Assembly: GCF_020283565.1 (NCBI RefSeq)
Contig: NC_060060.1
Location: 59,939,257 to 60,003,256 of the forward strand
Length of the DNA stretch: 64,000 nt
Source: Trifolium pratense
Taxonomy: Eukaryota; Streptophyta; Magnoliopsida; Fabales; Fabaceae
Reading direction: 5' to 3'
Shown here: piece by piece, positions 1 through 10,979 of the stretch
Layout of the letters: each line of letters starts with the position of its first letter
How positions within the stretch are numbered: the stretch's first letter is position 1
Notes under the pieces: generated by a model
Databases searched by the model: none
Told to the model about the DNA's origin: nothing
The model's input: the letters and a program-made list of their open reading frames with translations, nothing else
Program-made: the position numbers and the translations under genes

Positions 1-1468
1 TTATCGCATACGGTTTAATACCTGAATTTGTTGGACGATTTCCTATTCTTGTCAGCCTGTCAGCTTTAACTGAGAATCAACTCATTCAGGTAGGCTTTAA
101 CTTGGTCAATGGTCACTTATTTTTTTTACATGTAATGCTTTTCTCATTTGGCTGTGTTCACAATTGACTGAAGTAGTGGTTTAAGTATTTATTTGTTGAT
201 AGTGAAATTTAATTGGTGAGGAAGTCAGAGGGACTAGGATTCTCAGTGAGCAAAATTATTCAGATCTGGCATTGTTCTTAGTTTTTTGTCTTTCCCTTCT
301 TCAGTCAGTTAAAGTCGGCTTTTTACATGTCCTTAAAAGTGCTTTATTTTTTAACTTTACAAGTCATTTTTCTTGTCACCTGATGCCATTACTTTCTATA
401 TAGGTCCTCACAGAACCGAAGAGTGCTCTAGAGAAGCAATACAAGAAGACGTTCAAAATTAATGGAGTAAGTTTCCACAAGGCTCCTAATTTCTTGTATA
501 TTTTACTGCTGATATGTTTTCTCTCCAATACCAAACCGGTATCTCTAATTCTAAAAGCTTTTGCGTCCATTTAAGCATGGGAAGCTACAATATCAACTTA
601 ACATTATATCTTGACCCTTAAGCCTAATACATTAGGTCTATGGGTCTTTTCACTTGTAAATGAAGTTATTTCTTGTTTGTTTATGGTAAGTTTTGATGAT
701 TGAGGATTAACCAAATAAAAAGAATAGCAGAGTTGGTTGCACCTTTAGATTTTGAATTGTTGGTATAGGCTTTATTGGAATGTAAATGGCTGTTCTGACA
801 ACAATATGTTGTATACTTCATTTTCAGGTGAAACTACATTTTACGGAAAATGCTCGTAAATCAATTGCAAGAAAAGCAATGTCTAAAAATACTGGTGCTC
901 GGGGCTTACGAGCAATAATTGAGAATGTTTTGGCAGATGCTATGTATGAGGTATGCTTTCTTTTACTTTCATGAGATGAATAATTTGTTCATAGAGTGGC
1001 ATGGGTTGAAGGTGTTACCTCTGGGTTCAGAGAGGGTGCTCAGTATGAAAGACAGTTAAACATAATAAGACAGTCACACACTCACACCGAATATCTATCT
1101 CATGGTTGATTAAAATGTCCTTATTTACTTTGATTGAATCAAATTTTGTGCAGATTCCCGATATCAGAACAGGCGACGATGTTATAGATGGTGTCGTTGT
1201 TGATGAAGAGTCCATTGAACTTGGAAGTGACGGCTTGGTGAGAGGTGCTAAAATCCTTTATGGTAAAGGTGCATTGGATCGTTATCTTTCCAAAGAGAAG
1301 AACGATTCAGAGGTGTGTATAATTTGTGAAGTCGTAAATGTTGTGTTCTTGCTGCTATCAAATTAATTCCTAATGATGTTTGTTTTCTGTTTATAGACAA
1401 CGGAGGTTTCTGGTGGAGATCAACAAGAAGCCGAGACAGAACTTCCTTCCATTGTTGCCAGCATGTAA
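1..1468 (+). CDS. CLPX: ClpX ATP-dependent protease ATP-binding subunit, C-terminal part (5' end outside window)
   Basis: ClpX is the AAA+ unfoldase that feeds substrates to ClpP. The plant nuclear copies act in mitochondria. Five exons are readable: 1-89, 404-466, 828-950, 1154-1312 and 1397-1468, all with GT/AG introns and in continuous frame. The first carries the conserved [14 protein letters not shown] stretch, the ClpX sensor-2 region entry. Next come VLTEPKSAL with the lid-domain lysines, then LHFTENA and the [12 protein letters not shown] motif (sensor-2 GAR arginine), then DAMYEIPD. The protein ends in an acidic tail, PSIVASM, and a TAA stop. Walker A and B and the zinc-binding N-domain lie left of the window. 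The 3' UTR probably ends near 1550. The family call is secure. Mitochondrial location is by family knowledge, since the targeting peptide is not visible. Confidence 0.93.
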
Positions 1469-2329
1469 TCAAATCCGTCGGTGATATTTATTGTAGTTTA
1501 TCTTTGTACATAATAACTAGTTGGTACATTTGATGATAAAATAATATAAAAGGGTTAGATTCAGATTGCCCCATGTGGATTAGGTCGAAATCAATGTACT
1601 ATAAGAGTAGTTTCAAGAGTGACCTCCCATGGCGAAGTTAGTTTCATAAAAGCACAAATCATAGTGAGGTAAACTAAATGTCACATACATCTCTTAAATG
1701 TGATGAGGATACCTTATTCATTGATGTAATCTTGGGGCAAAAATGGTGGAAGGAACAAAAATTGTATATCATTATATGATGATTCCCATGCGTTCTTTAT
1801 TTTGTTGCAAACACTTTGGCCATTTGATGCGAGCCACTGTGATTTTACAAAAACTACATAGTGTAGTGTCTGCAAAATCACGGTATTTTGTTAAATTCAC
1901 CGCAAATTTAACTTGTACTTACTCATTGAGTAGTAGAGCTACATCCCACAAGCTCTTTAAACCTTTTTTTTTATTAGACAAAACATGTTAACAAATGCAA
2001 GTTGCAAGTTCTACTTCTATCCAGCATTTCATTCATAACAAATGCAAATGCAAGGACAAATACTCGACCATGCATGTTGTGGATGATATTTACTAATTAT
2101 TTGATATACTATAATTTTTATTATTTGGGTGCAACTAGTACAATATTAAATTATTTTTCTATATGCTTACTCTTTTTTTTGGATATAGATCAGATATTCT
2201 TTTTTATTTTTGGTGATACATATAGATCAGAATCAGATATTCTCTTGTGCAATAGAATGACATGGACAGCAAGATCCTCTAAAAAAATCACGTATTCCTA
2301 ATAAAATATTAATATTTAATGTACAATGT

Positions 2330-2428
2330 CAACAATTTCACCTTTAAAGTGGATACGTGAGATGTCTGAGGTTCGAACTTTGACCCTTATATATAAAATG
2401 TGATGTCTTTACTAACTTAGCCCTCACA
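2330..2428 (-). repeat. Degenerate tRNA-derived SINE fragment
   Basis: Read on the minus strand, a box-A-like GGCTAAGTTAGTAAAG (about 2407-2422) is followed about 30 bases later by a box-B-like AGTTCGAACCTC (about 2369-2380). Beyond it is the short CACTTTAAAGGTG tail seen in common legume SINEs. No cloverleaf acceptor stem can be paired, so it is not a tRNA gene. No target-site duplication was found. Confidence 0.5.
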
Positions 2429-2884
2429 CCTTCGCAAGGGACTTATATTGAATATTTTTATTCATGTTCAAATCAGAATCTTACTATTGATTTGATGGTT
2501 TTTATTTTTATTTTTTGGTTCAAAATGGTGTTTATTATTTCGTCTGAAAAAGAAAAGAACCATTTAAATAAAGTTGAGTGGCTGAAGAGAAAAACAGTGA
2601 TAGAAAACTGAGAGCTAAATAGTAAATACACGTCACATTGTTGTTGTTGTCAATTTGTACATAGGTGATTACTTAGATGCAGCTTCATCCTGTGATTGCA
2701 GCTTTCCATCGACAGGAATAAGATATCTTGTCCTGTTTCTGTGTATTTTGGACCATTTCTCACACTTCAAATTTATTATCACCATTAAGCAATAATTTAG
2801 TTTTCTTTTCATATTATTTGATTTGATTTTCTAGAAAACATAAAGTAAATTTATTTTACTTATAGTATTAATTAAAGAGAAAAA

Positions 2885-3055
2885 ACATATATGCACAAGA
2901 CAATGTAAAATAATTTTACCCTGTCAATCAATCATAACTATATTTTCTGTCATGTCATCCCACTTAACCCTATTTTTTTTATATGACATGGAAGATTGAA
3001 ACATTTTTATTGGTTGAGTGTGCAATTTTTTTTTACTCTGTCTGCTTATGTCTAT
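2885..3055. mobile_element. Foldback MITE-like element
   Basis: The left part (GCACAAGACAATGTAAAATA, from about 2892) and the right part (about 3015-3052), read in reverse complement, share a GTAAAA core beside a CAA(C/T)CAAT box. They could fold into a long imperfect hairpin. A similar layout appears at 36193-36340. No transposase is present. Ends and target duplication are not resolved. Confidence 0.4.
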
Positions 3056-3539
3056 TAAACTCTTAATTAAACTAGTTTTATTTTTTATTTTTATAAATTA
3101 CTTTATGTGAGATAATCATATTTAATGTGTGTCAGAAATTAAATATGAATATTTAAACCAAAATATGAACATTGATTTGTTATATTGCGTGAATCTAGTT
3201 CAGATTATAATATGTAAAGTAAAAGTCAATTTTTCAGATTCATTGAATAATTAATGTATCTGACCTATATTATAAATCAGATACATAAGTTTTTAAATAA
3301 ATTTAAAAAATATATTCACATTAAAAAAAATTAAATTTTGTGCGCTCTACCAGATTCGGTTAACTTAACTTTATTATTAAATGCTAATAATAATAGTGAT
3401 TTTGTTTTAACATGAAACAAACAACTAAATTACCTAAAAACAAAAATGACCATATAAAAACACAAACGAATAACCAAAAAAAATCATTGAAATCTAACTA
3501 CCGTTGGATAGATCCATCAAGTATCTAATTTGAGAAATT

Positions 3540-3896
3540 TAACGGTTCTCCTTTCATTATCTCTCTTTGCTGTTGCACATAGAAAGAGAGAGAAAAACAG
3601 AGACAACGAAGAAAAGAACATTTTCTTCCCCAGAACGGAGTTTGGTTTTTCCAACTCCTCTCCATTTATCGATCTTTCTCCAATCTTCATCACCATCACC
3701 ATCTTCCTTCTCCTTTTTCTCTTTCTCTTTCTATTTATTTTCTCTTCTAAATTTTCCGGGAAAGCGAAGGGAAAAAAACAGAGAGAATTGGGGGAAGGAA
3801 ATTTGTGAAAAAAGAGGAATACCCAGATAATTAATTTTGTGAAATTTTCGATTTTGATTAGTGGGTATTTCTCTTTTTTGCGATTTGGTGTGTTTG
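3540..3896 (+). promoter_or_regulatory. Pyrimidine-rich 5' leader of the SINA-type gene
   Basis: A strongly CT-rich tract (about 3650-3755) precedes the ATG at 3897. Plant SINAT-type transcripts often have long pyrimidine-rich leaders. The transcription start was not located. A frame that seems to begin at 3861 starts with GTG, so the first in-frame ATG is 3897. Confidence 0.4.
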
Positions 3897-6645
3897 ATGG
3901 ACTTGGATAATATTGAGTGTGTGTCATCTTCTGATGGAATGGAAGAAGATGAGATCCATTCACATCATCACTCTGAATTTTCTTCCACAAAGCATAGAAA
4001 TGGTGCCACAAATATTTTGGGTCCAAATGGTATTACTCCTGCAACAAGCGTTCATGAATTGCTTGAATGTCCTGTTTGTACTAATTCAATGTACCCTCCA
4101 ATTCATCAGGTCAGTTTTTTGATTAATTTTTTGAATTAATTGATTTTGATTTCCATGGTTTTATTTGAATTGGATTTGGTTTGACAGATTTTAGGGTTTT
4201 TATAAAAAAAAAATAAAAAATTAGAGGGGGTTCATTTGAATTGATTATGATTGTGAAATTGTGATGATGCTTGCAATTTATGTTTGTAAGGTGTCAAATT
4301 GAGGAATGGTTGTGTTGTTAAAATTTAGAAATGGAAATGTTCTAGACATTTTTTTTTTTGTTGGTGTTAATCCTCTGGTTCTCAGGGGAAGGGGATCATG
4401 AATAGATGCTTTGTTTTGGTTGAAATTTATTGATAATATTTGAAAGTCATTTGTTCAATGTATTTTTATGCAATTATACCTTCATGTATGTGAAATACAG
4501 GAAAAACATATATTTTATCAGAAACTCTAGGTAGGTAGGTAGACTGTCACTTATAAACCACAAGAAAAACAGCAAAAAGAACATAAACAGAAAAGGCAGA
4601 CCATCTTGGGAAATTACCGGGATGGTCGGGCTTTACTTACCTCGTGGCCGAACTCTGGATTACCGGGGGGCCCTTCCTCCGGGAACCAGAGGGGTTAATA
4701 CCAAAAATGAAAAAGCAGACCATCATCTCAAAAATTCAATGAGCTGAAACTTCAATCCCTGATTCTAGAAAATATGCCTATTGAGGATATGTAGCTTAAA
4801 ACTTGTGATTGAATATACGCCTATTGAATATACGAAGATGATTTTTGACTTCCAAAACCTTTTTAACTCATTTAGGAAACAACTTTGAAGTCAAGTGTCC
4901 ATAAATTACCGGAACTTTTGACAGTCGATGAACATTCCCGCAATGAGAGATGACTAATTGTACCAGAATTTCTTAGCACGTAAACTCAAAAAATAAGAAT
5001 ATTGATTGTATTACATCAAAATGGCTTAAAAATCATGAATATACACAAAAACTGCAACTTTAAGCATTGGATTTGTGATGTGATGTAAGCTGAAATTTAT
5101 TCATGTTGTTTAAACTTTAGCCAGTCTTTGATTCTTTAGCTTGTGTTAATCTCTTCATTTTAAGTTGTGAGGAAGTTGATGTTGTCATGATTTAAGCTGC
5201 AAAAAGTCTATATTTGCCAAAAGGGTAGGAGAAAAATGTGACAATTAGTTTCTTTGCAGTGTCACAATGGCCACACGCTATGTTCCACATGCAAAGCACG
5301 AGTGCATAACCGGTGTCCCACTTGTAGACAAGAGCTTGGAGATATTAGGTGTCTGGCATTAGAGAAGGTGGCTGAATCACTTGAATTACCGTGCAAGTAC
5401 TACTCCCTTGGATGTCCAGAAATCTTTCCATACTACAGCAAGCTTAAGCATGAGACAGTATGTAATTTTAGGCCATATAGTTGTCCTTATGCTGGATCAG
5501 AGTGTTCTGTTGTTGGCGATATTCCCTTCCTTGTTGCTCATTTGAGGGATGATCATAAGGTCGACATGCACACTGGATGCACATTCAACCATCGTTATGT
5601 GAAGTCAAATCCACGTGAAGTAGAGAATGCAACCTGGATGCTCACAGTAAGTGTAACATTTTTTATCTAATTTTTTCCTGACTTTTAGAACCTGGGTAGG
5701 GGAGATTGTTTCGCTTTCTCATAATTTTGCCGTTACGAAAAATCTGTGGGGATACAATTTACAATGTTCATTACAAATAAGGGAACTGATTTTATGGTGA
5801 AATACTTTCCAATGTCCATGACATTTATTTTATTTCACTTCCTTGTACGTGTCTAGTTGGATTGACTTATTTGAGTTTATCTATTGACATGAGTACTTCT
5901 GAGACTATTTAAGACAGCTTATGGAAACAGCTTATGACATGTCCATAAGTTGTTTTCGACTTATTTTCATAACCTCTCCATGATAGCTTATATGAAAACA
6001 ATGACTTAATTTTATCTTTTGCTATGGAAATAACTTATACATAAACACTTATATGGTGAGTGCTTAATTAAGTTGTTTATCCAAACATGCTGAACCATAT
6101 TTGTGTCTCATTTGATTGGTTAAATGATTTTATATTATTCTTTTTGTTAACGAGTGACGGATGAGGACAGCTTCATATCAATTCACCCTTTGGTAGGATG
6201 AGGACAACATGCAATCTTATCTCAGTATATATACTCCCCACTTTCTCTGATTCTTCTGTTTGCAAACTTTATTTTTCCGTGGTAGGTATTTCACTGTTTT
6301 GGTCAATATTTCTGCCTTCATTTCGAAGCTTTTCAGCTTGGCATGGCCCCTGTTTACATGGCATTCCTTCGTTTTATGGGCGATGAAAATGATGCTCGGA
6401 ACTACAGCTATAGCCTTGAAGTTGGGGCCAATGGCAGGAAACTAATTTGGGAGGGTACGCCTCGAAGTGTTCGGGATAGCCACCGTAAAGTCAGGGATAG
6501 CCATGATGGTCTCATCATTCAAAGAAATATGGCACTATTTTTCTCTGGTGGGGATAGGAAGGAGCTGAAACTTAGAGTCACAGGAAGAATTTGGAAGGAA
6601 CAGAATCAAGAAAATGGAGTGTGCATACCTAATATTTGTAGCTGA
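3897..6645 (+). CDS. SINA-type RING E3 ubiquitin-protein ligase (SINAT family)
   Basis: Seven-in-absentia-type E3 ligases ubiquitinate targets in hormone, autophagy and symbiosis pathways. Three exons, 3897-4109, 5260-5646 and 6286-6645, give 319 aa, close to Arabidopsis SINAT proteins (about 300-330 aa). The C3HC4 RING spans the first intron: ECPVC at about residue 57, then CHNGHTLC and CPTC. The SINA-type zinc finger follows, with cysteines in LPCKYYSLGC and HETVCNFRPYSCPYAGSEC and a histidine pair in the HLRDDH motif. The C-terminal TRAF-like substrate-binding domain starts at VFHCFGQYFCLHFEAF and ends in VCIPNICS. The phase of all introns agrees. The N-terminus is acidic and His-rich, as in SINAT2/3-type members. 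Orthology to a particular SINAT number is not claimed. Intron 1 carries a small insertion (4606-4709) and intron 2 a MITE remnant. Confidence 0.95.
4606..4709 (-). mobile_element. Short GC-rich retroposon-like insertion in SINAT intron 1
   Basis: A GC-rich block of about 100 bp lies within an AT-rich intron. It is flanked by near-identical 15-mers, AAAAGGCAGACCATC (4591-4605) and AAAAAGCAGACCATC (4710-4724), which look like a target-site duplication with one mismatch. The block holds repeated ACCGGG motifs and a possible minus-strand box-B-like GGTTCCCGG. It is probably a truncated SINE. Confidence 0.5.
5905..6095. repeat. MITE-like remnant in SINAT intron 2
   Basis: Repeated AGCTTATG / CATAAGTTGTTT motifs in both orientations, ending in a TTGTTTATCCAAACA stretch, resemble degenerate nonautonomous DNA elements in legume introns. 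Termini are too decayed to define. Confidence 0.35.
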
Positions 6646-6998
6646 CATGTTATTTAAGAAGCATTTTTTTATTGTTTGTGTGCTTGTTGCGATAGATTAA
6701 GGCACTAATGTGGCATTGTATTTTTCAGTTTTCTTGAGCTGTGTAATAAACAAGATTTTCTTTTAAAATTTGCTTGATCAGAATTTAATACTACTGGAAA
6801 CTTAGAATGTGTATTTTACTCCACACATAGATTGAATTGTAAGATTTGTATTTGACAAATCAGGGTAATTTGGAAGAGTTTCATCTACCCCAATATCAAT
6901 ATTGCTTCACTTGCAATTTAAGTCACTACTCTCATAATTTTTATAGAAACACTATTCTTTTTTAGGTACAATTCTTGTATATACATAACATGTATCTT

Positions 6999-7010
6999 TT
7001 TTTTTTTTTT

Positions 7011-7042
<32 letters not shown>

Positions 7043-7043
7043 A
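6999..7043. repeat. T-run and (TA)n microsatellite
   Basis: A T-run of 14 bases is followed by a (TA) tract of about 24 bases, just downstream of the SINA-type gene. Confidence 0.8.
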
Positions 7044-7911
7044 AAACCTTAACTATACCATCTTTAAATTTAATTAAATCAATCACGAAATTATAACATA
7101 TAAACATGTGGCATTCTTAGACTCTATTCTCATCCTTTATTCTTAGAATCGATGTACCAATTAGATCTTTATAAAATATCGTAAGATATTTATAAAAAGA
7201 TATCATGGTCAACACTAAACATTGATTTTCTGCTTAAATATGATTTTTGTCCTCGTAAATATGACCTTTTTTTTTTAGAGTCAAAAATAATATTGTTAAT
7301 GATAAATCCCAAGTACATAGAATTGGAACAATCATAAGATCTACCAAGTTCCACAACAATTCTATGGGGTATCTAATAACGCCAGACCACAAACAAAGCC
7401 AATTGAATTTTAATGTATGATCAATTCTGTCAATAACAGAGAACTATATAGCACAATAATCACACCGATTAATAGCAGACAGCATCCAATATGTACCAGA
7501 ATTTTGAAATCCACCCTTATGTTTATTGTTTAACAACCAGTCATGTAGAAAGGCACCGAAATGACTGCAGAACAATGACAGATCTAAATCAAACAAACGC
7601 AATAGCCTAGCCTACGACTGCGAGACGGGATCTCTCGCCAATGCCACAAAAGACTCAAGAGCTCGAGAAGCAGAGATGGCTTCAGACCCGAGCATAACGA
7701 GCAAGGCCTTATGAGATACAACCATCCCAACCAAGTAGACAAGGGCAAAGCACAACAGTCGGCGAACCCAAAAGAACAAGTGCCATTCTAACCTGTAGAG
7801 CAACCAATATTATGACCAGAAACGGTTTCCGCTACAACTTATAGGAGCCACAACTCCAATACTGATGCCACACAAGAGAATCACATTTGACAAGACTTGG
7901 TTTGAAGTTTA

Positions 7912-8500
7912 TCACTCCAATATAGCATATCTGCAAAACAATAACAGTACATTCTTTGCTATGTAGTAATGGACAGCTCGACACCACATATCACAAAAAA
8001 GTAAATTCTTTGGAAAGTAAATACATGCTAAAGGATCATTAATCCATTGGAAAAGAGGAAAAATAAAACCTTTAAGTCGATTTTTTAAAATTCTCCAAGC
8101 CAAAACCTTTGCCTCTTCTACAACTTTCCCCCCCATTAAAACCTTCATGTTTGAACACTACTGCATTCCTTGCTTTCCAAGTTACAAATATATTTGCAAA
8201 CCAAATCACCCCTAACAATTCTTGAATTTTCTTGCTACCTAACACACTAGTCCTTTGAACATTCTTAAATGATCAATCCCCCTTTCTACAAATGCGGTTG
8301 AGATTCCTAACCACATCAAATACTCTTTCCAAACGATAAATATCGTCGGACAATTAAAGAACGTGTGAATAATGCTTTCCTCGCATCCACTCCCACCCAC
8401 ACAAAGAGAAGAGGAGTTCAAATTCACACATCTCAACCTAAGGTTAGCCTACGTTGGGAGTCTATCTTGCAATAGACGCCAAACTAGGATCGATATTTTT
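7912..8500 (-). pseudogene. LINE reverse-transcriptase C-terminal remnant (zf-RVT region)
   Basis: Reading the minus strand from about 8500, the frame gives LVWRLLQDRLPT, a stop, then NLRLRCVNLN and CEESIIHTFFNCPTIFIVWKE. This is the zf-RVT zinc-binding module typical of the C-terminus of plant L1-type LINE ORF2: WRLL.DRLPT, C-x-x-x-E..H.FF.C and VW. A second frame (8148-7912) continues with AWRILKNRL and FQWINDPLACIYF, matching the usual FHQWW.NPL.CL ending. In-frame stops and a frame change make it non-functional. A further minus-strand open frame at 7612-7803 may be part of the same element but is not recognisable. Confidence 0.75.
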
Positions 8501-9255
8501 TGCCGGAATTAAGGGGCTCCACACATCTTTTTGTTTGTTATATTTCTAATGAGGTTTATTTTTTCTTAGATTTTTGTTGATTGCCGAATGGAGATACAGT
8601 ATATTGATTTTCACATGACATGAGTTTCATCAAACAAACCTCATATATAATTAGTTACTAACCTCCTGTGCCAATCGTGCGCCCATTTCGTCCACGCCAT
8701 CTTTTGCCAGCTTACCTACATTTTGTTTGCTACCTGAGTGCAAGAAGATGGCAAAAATGTAATATGCAGAATTTAATGGCCACCCTAGTTTCAACGAAAT
8801 CAACTAATACTGCAAGCAATTAGCATAGCAGATTGTCGAATAGTCATTACCTATGAAGCATGGACACCGACACGTCAACACCAATAGTCATTATTATGAA
8901 GCTTACTACTACCTAATTGAGTTTTCTTACCTGTGTATCTATATTATTTGCTTAATATAGTAATCACATTCTAATTAAGATAATTTTTTAACAGGCAAAT
9001 GCAGTAGAGTGTAAATGCAGTCTCTTAACAGGCAAATGAAGTAGAGTATGACAAGACAACATAACAGACAAGAGTTAAAATTAATATTGAAAAACAAAGA
9101 ACAAGAGACACAGACAGCGCAAGATAGAATCATAACATAGCATCAAACCACTAAGCAGAATCTATATGCCAGTTCTAGAAGAAAACTCAGTTTTAAGATA
9201 GCCTAGATAACCCAAAATTTTTTAGGAGCTGAGCTGTGGTAAAGAATTGACTCAC

Positions 9256-9560
9256 CTCCATTCCAGGGAGTATCATCAGGACTGCAATCCAAAGGCAACA
9301 AGAAACCAGAAATTGTTTATCCATTCATACTTAAACCAAGTGGAAAATAATGAAATAAAAAAAGTGACTAAATTATACAAAGTGTACATAATCATGCATC
9401 TTTATACAATTCTCAATTCAACTCACCCAAATATGACAGCATTCCACAGCATGATGTTGTTATCATGAGGAGCACATTTCTGATTCCTGCAGGTGGGTCT
9501 TGTTCCAACCTCTTAAAATCTCACATCAGTCTCTTCCTAGCAGGAGTCGCTCCGCTTCCA
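9256..9560 (-). pseudogene. RAD6/UBC2-type ubiquitin-conjugating enzyme pseudogene, 5' two exons
   Basis: The minus strand of 9427-9553 reads TPARKRLM, stop, DFKRLEQDPPAGI, then after a frame change DNNIMLWNAVIFG. This is the N-terminus of the RAD6/UBC2 class of E2 enzymes. A canonical donor at 9426 leads to a 26-base second exon (9256-9281) reading PDDTPWNGG in the phase expected for UBC2 genes. Lesions: no start codon before TPARK, an Arg codon turned to TGA, and an extra base after GGI. The catalytic-cysteine exons were not found downstream (8.5-9.25 kb). Because an intron is kept, it derives from a genomic duplication, not a retrocopy. Confidence 0.8.
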
Positions 9561-10177
9561 CCTACAAAAACCAACATCCACAAAAAGGATGTCTTAAAAA
9601 CTTCTTTTTTTTCTCCAACTTCAATAAAATTAAAAATTGAAAAGTTCCACAGAACCAAAACCTAAATCAACATGCAAGCAGGACAAATTACTCATCTATC
9701 TTGAAGATGTGACCCATGTTACTCGAGCCAACTATAGTAAACTTGAAACAGATAGCATCCCGAACACAAAAGCGACCAGATTAATTCAAGTTGCAAAATT
9801 GAGGTTGTGCTACAATATCCATGTGAATTTGGCCAGCTTTTCTATCAGAAGCATCTCCTTCAAGCTGCAAGCTCTATGTCTGACGAACCAGGTCACGCCA
9901 AGACCGATTTTGCTTGGCCAGCACCTGAAACCAAAATAAAATGATTATTTGAGTTATCTGCTACATGTATCCATGTCTGTTTTGGTATACAAATCACTCA
10001 CTGTTTCACTGGCTTGAAACCAGGTCTTTTTAATTATCAATCGCCTTCTCGTTCTTCCTTTCAGGCTCGCTGACTGTACTGGTGGTGGGAGGTGGATGAG
10101 CTGTACGACTAAACATAGCTTCCTCATGACTTGAATTTGTTCTTCCCGTTTGGACTACATAAGAATATGAATTCAAA

Positions 10178-10430
10178 TTACATACTTATAGCAGCCTGCA
10201 TTGCTTCTAACAAGGCTAGTGCTTCAGCTTCAATGATAGAATGAGTTCCATGATTCCATGTTGTACCTGCACGCACAAACATCCCGGCTTCATCTCTGAT
10301 GCACCAGCCACAGGTTGTTTTCCGCTCTGATTGTGAAACCCGACGTCCATGTTGAATTTTAACCACCCATTTTGCAGTGGCTGCCATTTGTGTTGCTGCT
10401 GAATTCGTTCCTCCACCCTTAACAAAGTGA
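10178..10430 (-). pseudogene. RNase H-like domain fragment of a non-LTR retrotransposon
   Basis: Two minus-strand frames together give the plant RVT_3/RNase H-like fold: WLKFNMDVGFHNQSGK in one frame, then CGWCIRDEAGMFVRAG and IIEAEALALLEAMQAA in the next. The pattern W.KFN.D(A/V)..., G.(C/V)IRDE.G and EAEALALLE is characteristic. The frame change near 10320 breaks the reading frame. The upstream part (to about 10639) lacks recognisable homology. It could be an independent gene fragment, but the transposon origin is likelier. Confidence 0.7.
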
Positions 10431-10979
10431 TTTAAAACTCCAAGTTTGATCATATTTCCAACATAATTGCCTTCAAGTGCAGGGGAAGTGTGGCGCCACC
10501 AAACACAATGAGCCTCGGACCAACCAATGTACACAGGCCTCTCCGACTGCAACCACTGGTGCCTTACCAGTGAAACTATCAGACAGGACCAGCCCCAGGT
10601 ATATACTACAATACAATGAACCTGAAAGTATACTAACACACCTGCAAAAGCTGAAAGGGTCTCAACCTGAATATGGATGACATTGTTAATAATTGGTTGG
10701 TTAAATCAATTAATTGACACTATAATAAAGCAGAACCAATCAACCATCAATAAAGTACTCTGCAGAATGGAAAAAGGTGCTGAAAATTCTTAATGGAATG
10801 CATTAAAAAAAAATATTTTTATTGATTCAATATGAACAAAACACAGAAATGGGCCTTTTATAATAGTGCCCTTGTTACAAAACATAAGCCTAAAGCTTAA
10901 TTGATATACTAACTATGACTAAAATAGAAACAAATGTCGTGAAGGTGGAATGAGATATTCAATGTTGCCTTCTTTATAG

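Larger units (their letters stand above)
1469..3510. other. Intergenic region with repeat remnants
   Basis: No coding region is supported between the ClpX stop and the SINA-type leader. Short open frames between 1743 and 2301 lack family resemblance and splice context. The stretch holds a decayed tRNA-like SINE (2330-2428) and a foldback element (2885-3055), listed separately. Confidence 0.6.

Noticed and set aside
1743..2301. Two plus-strand open frames of 82 and 99 codons
   Set aside because: Composition is AT-driven, there is no family resemblance or splice context, and the second overlaps repeat sequence.
3517..4026. Minus-strand 169-codon frame opposite the SINA-type leader and exon 1
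   Set aside because: It is the antisense of a CT-rich leader, and the plus-strand gene explains the region.
8655..8745. Minus-strand exon-like reading KQNVGKLAKDGVDEMGARLA
   Set aside because: It has an acceptor-like CAG and donor-like GTTAGT, but it does not match UBC2 or any family I can name, and it is too short to support.
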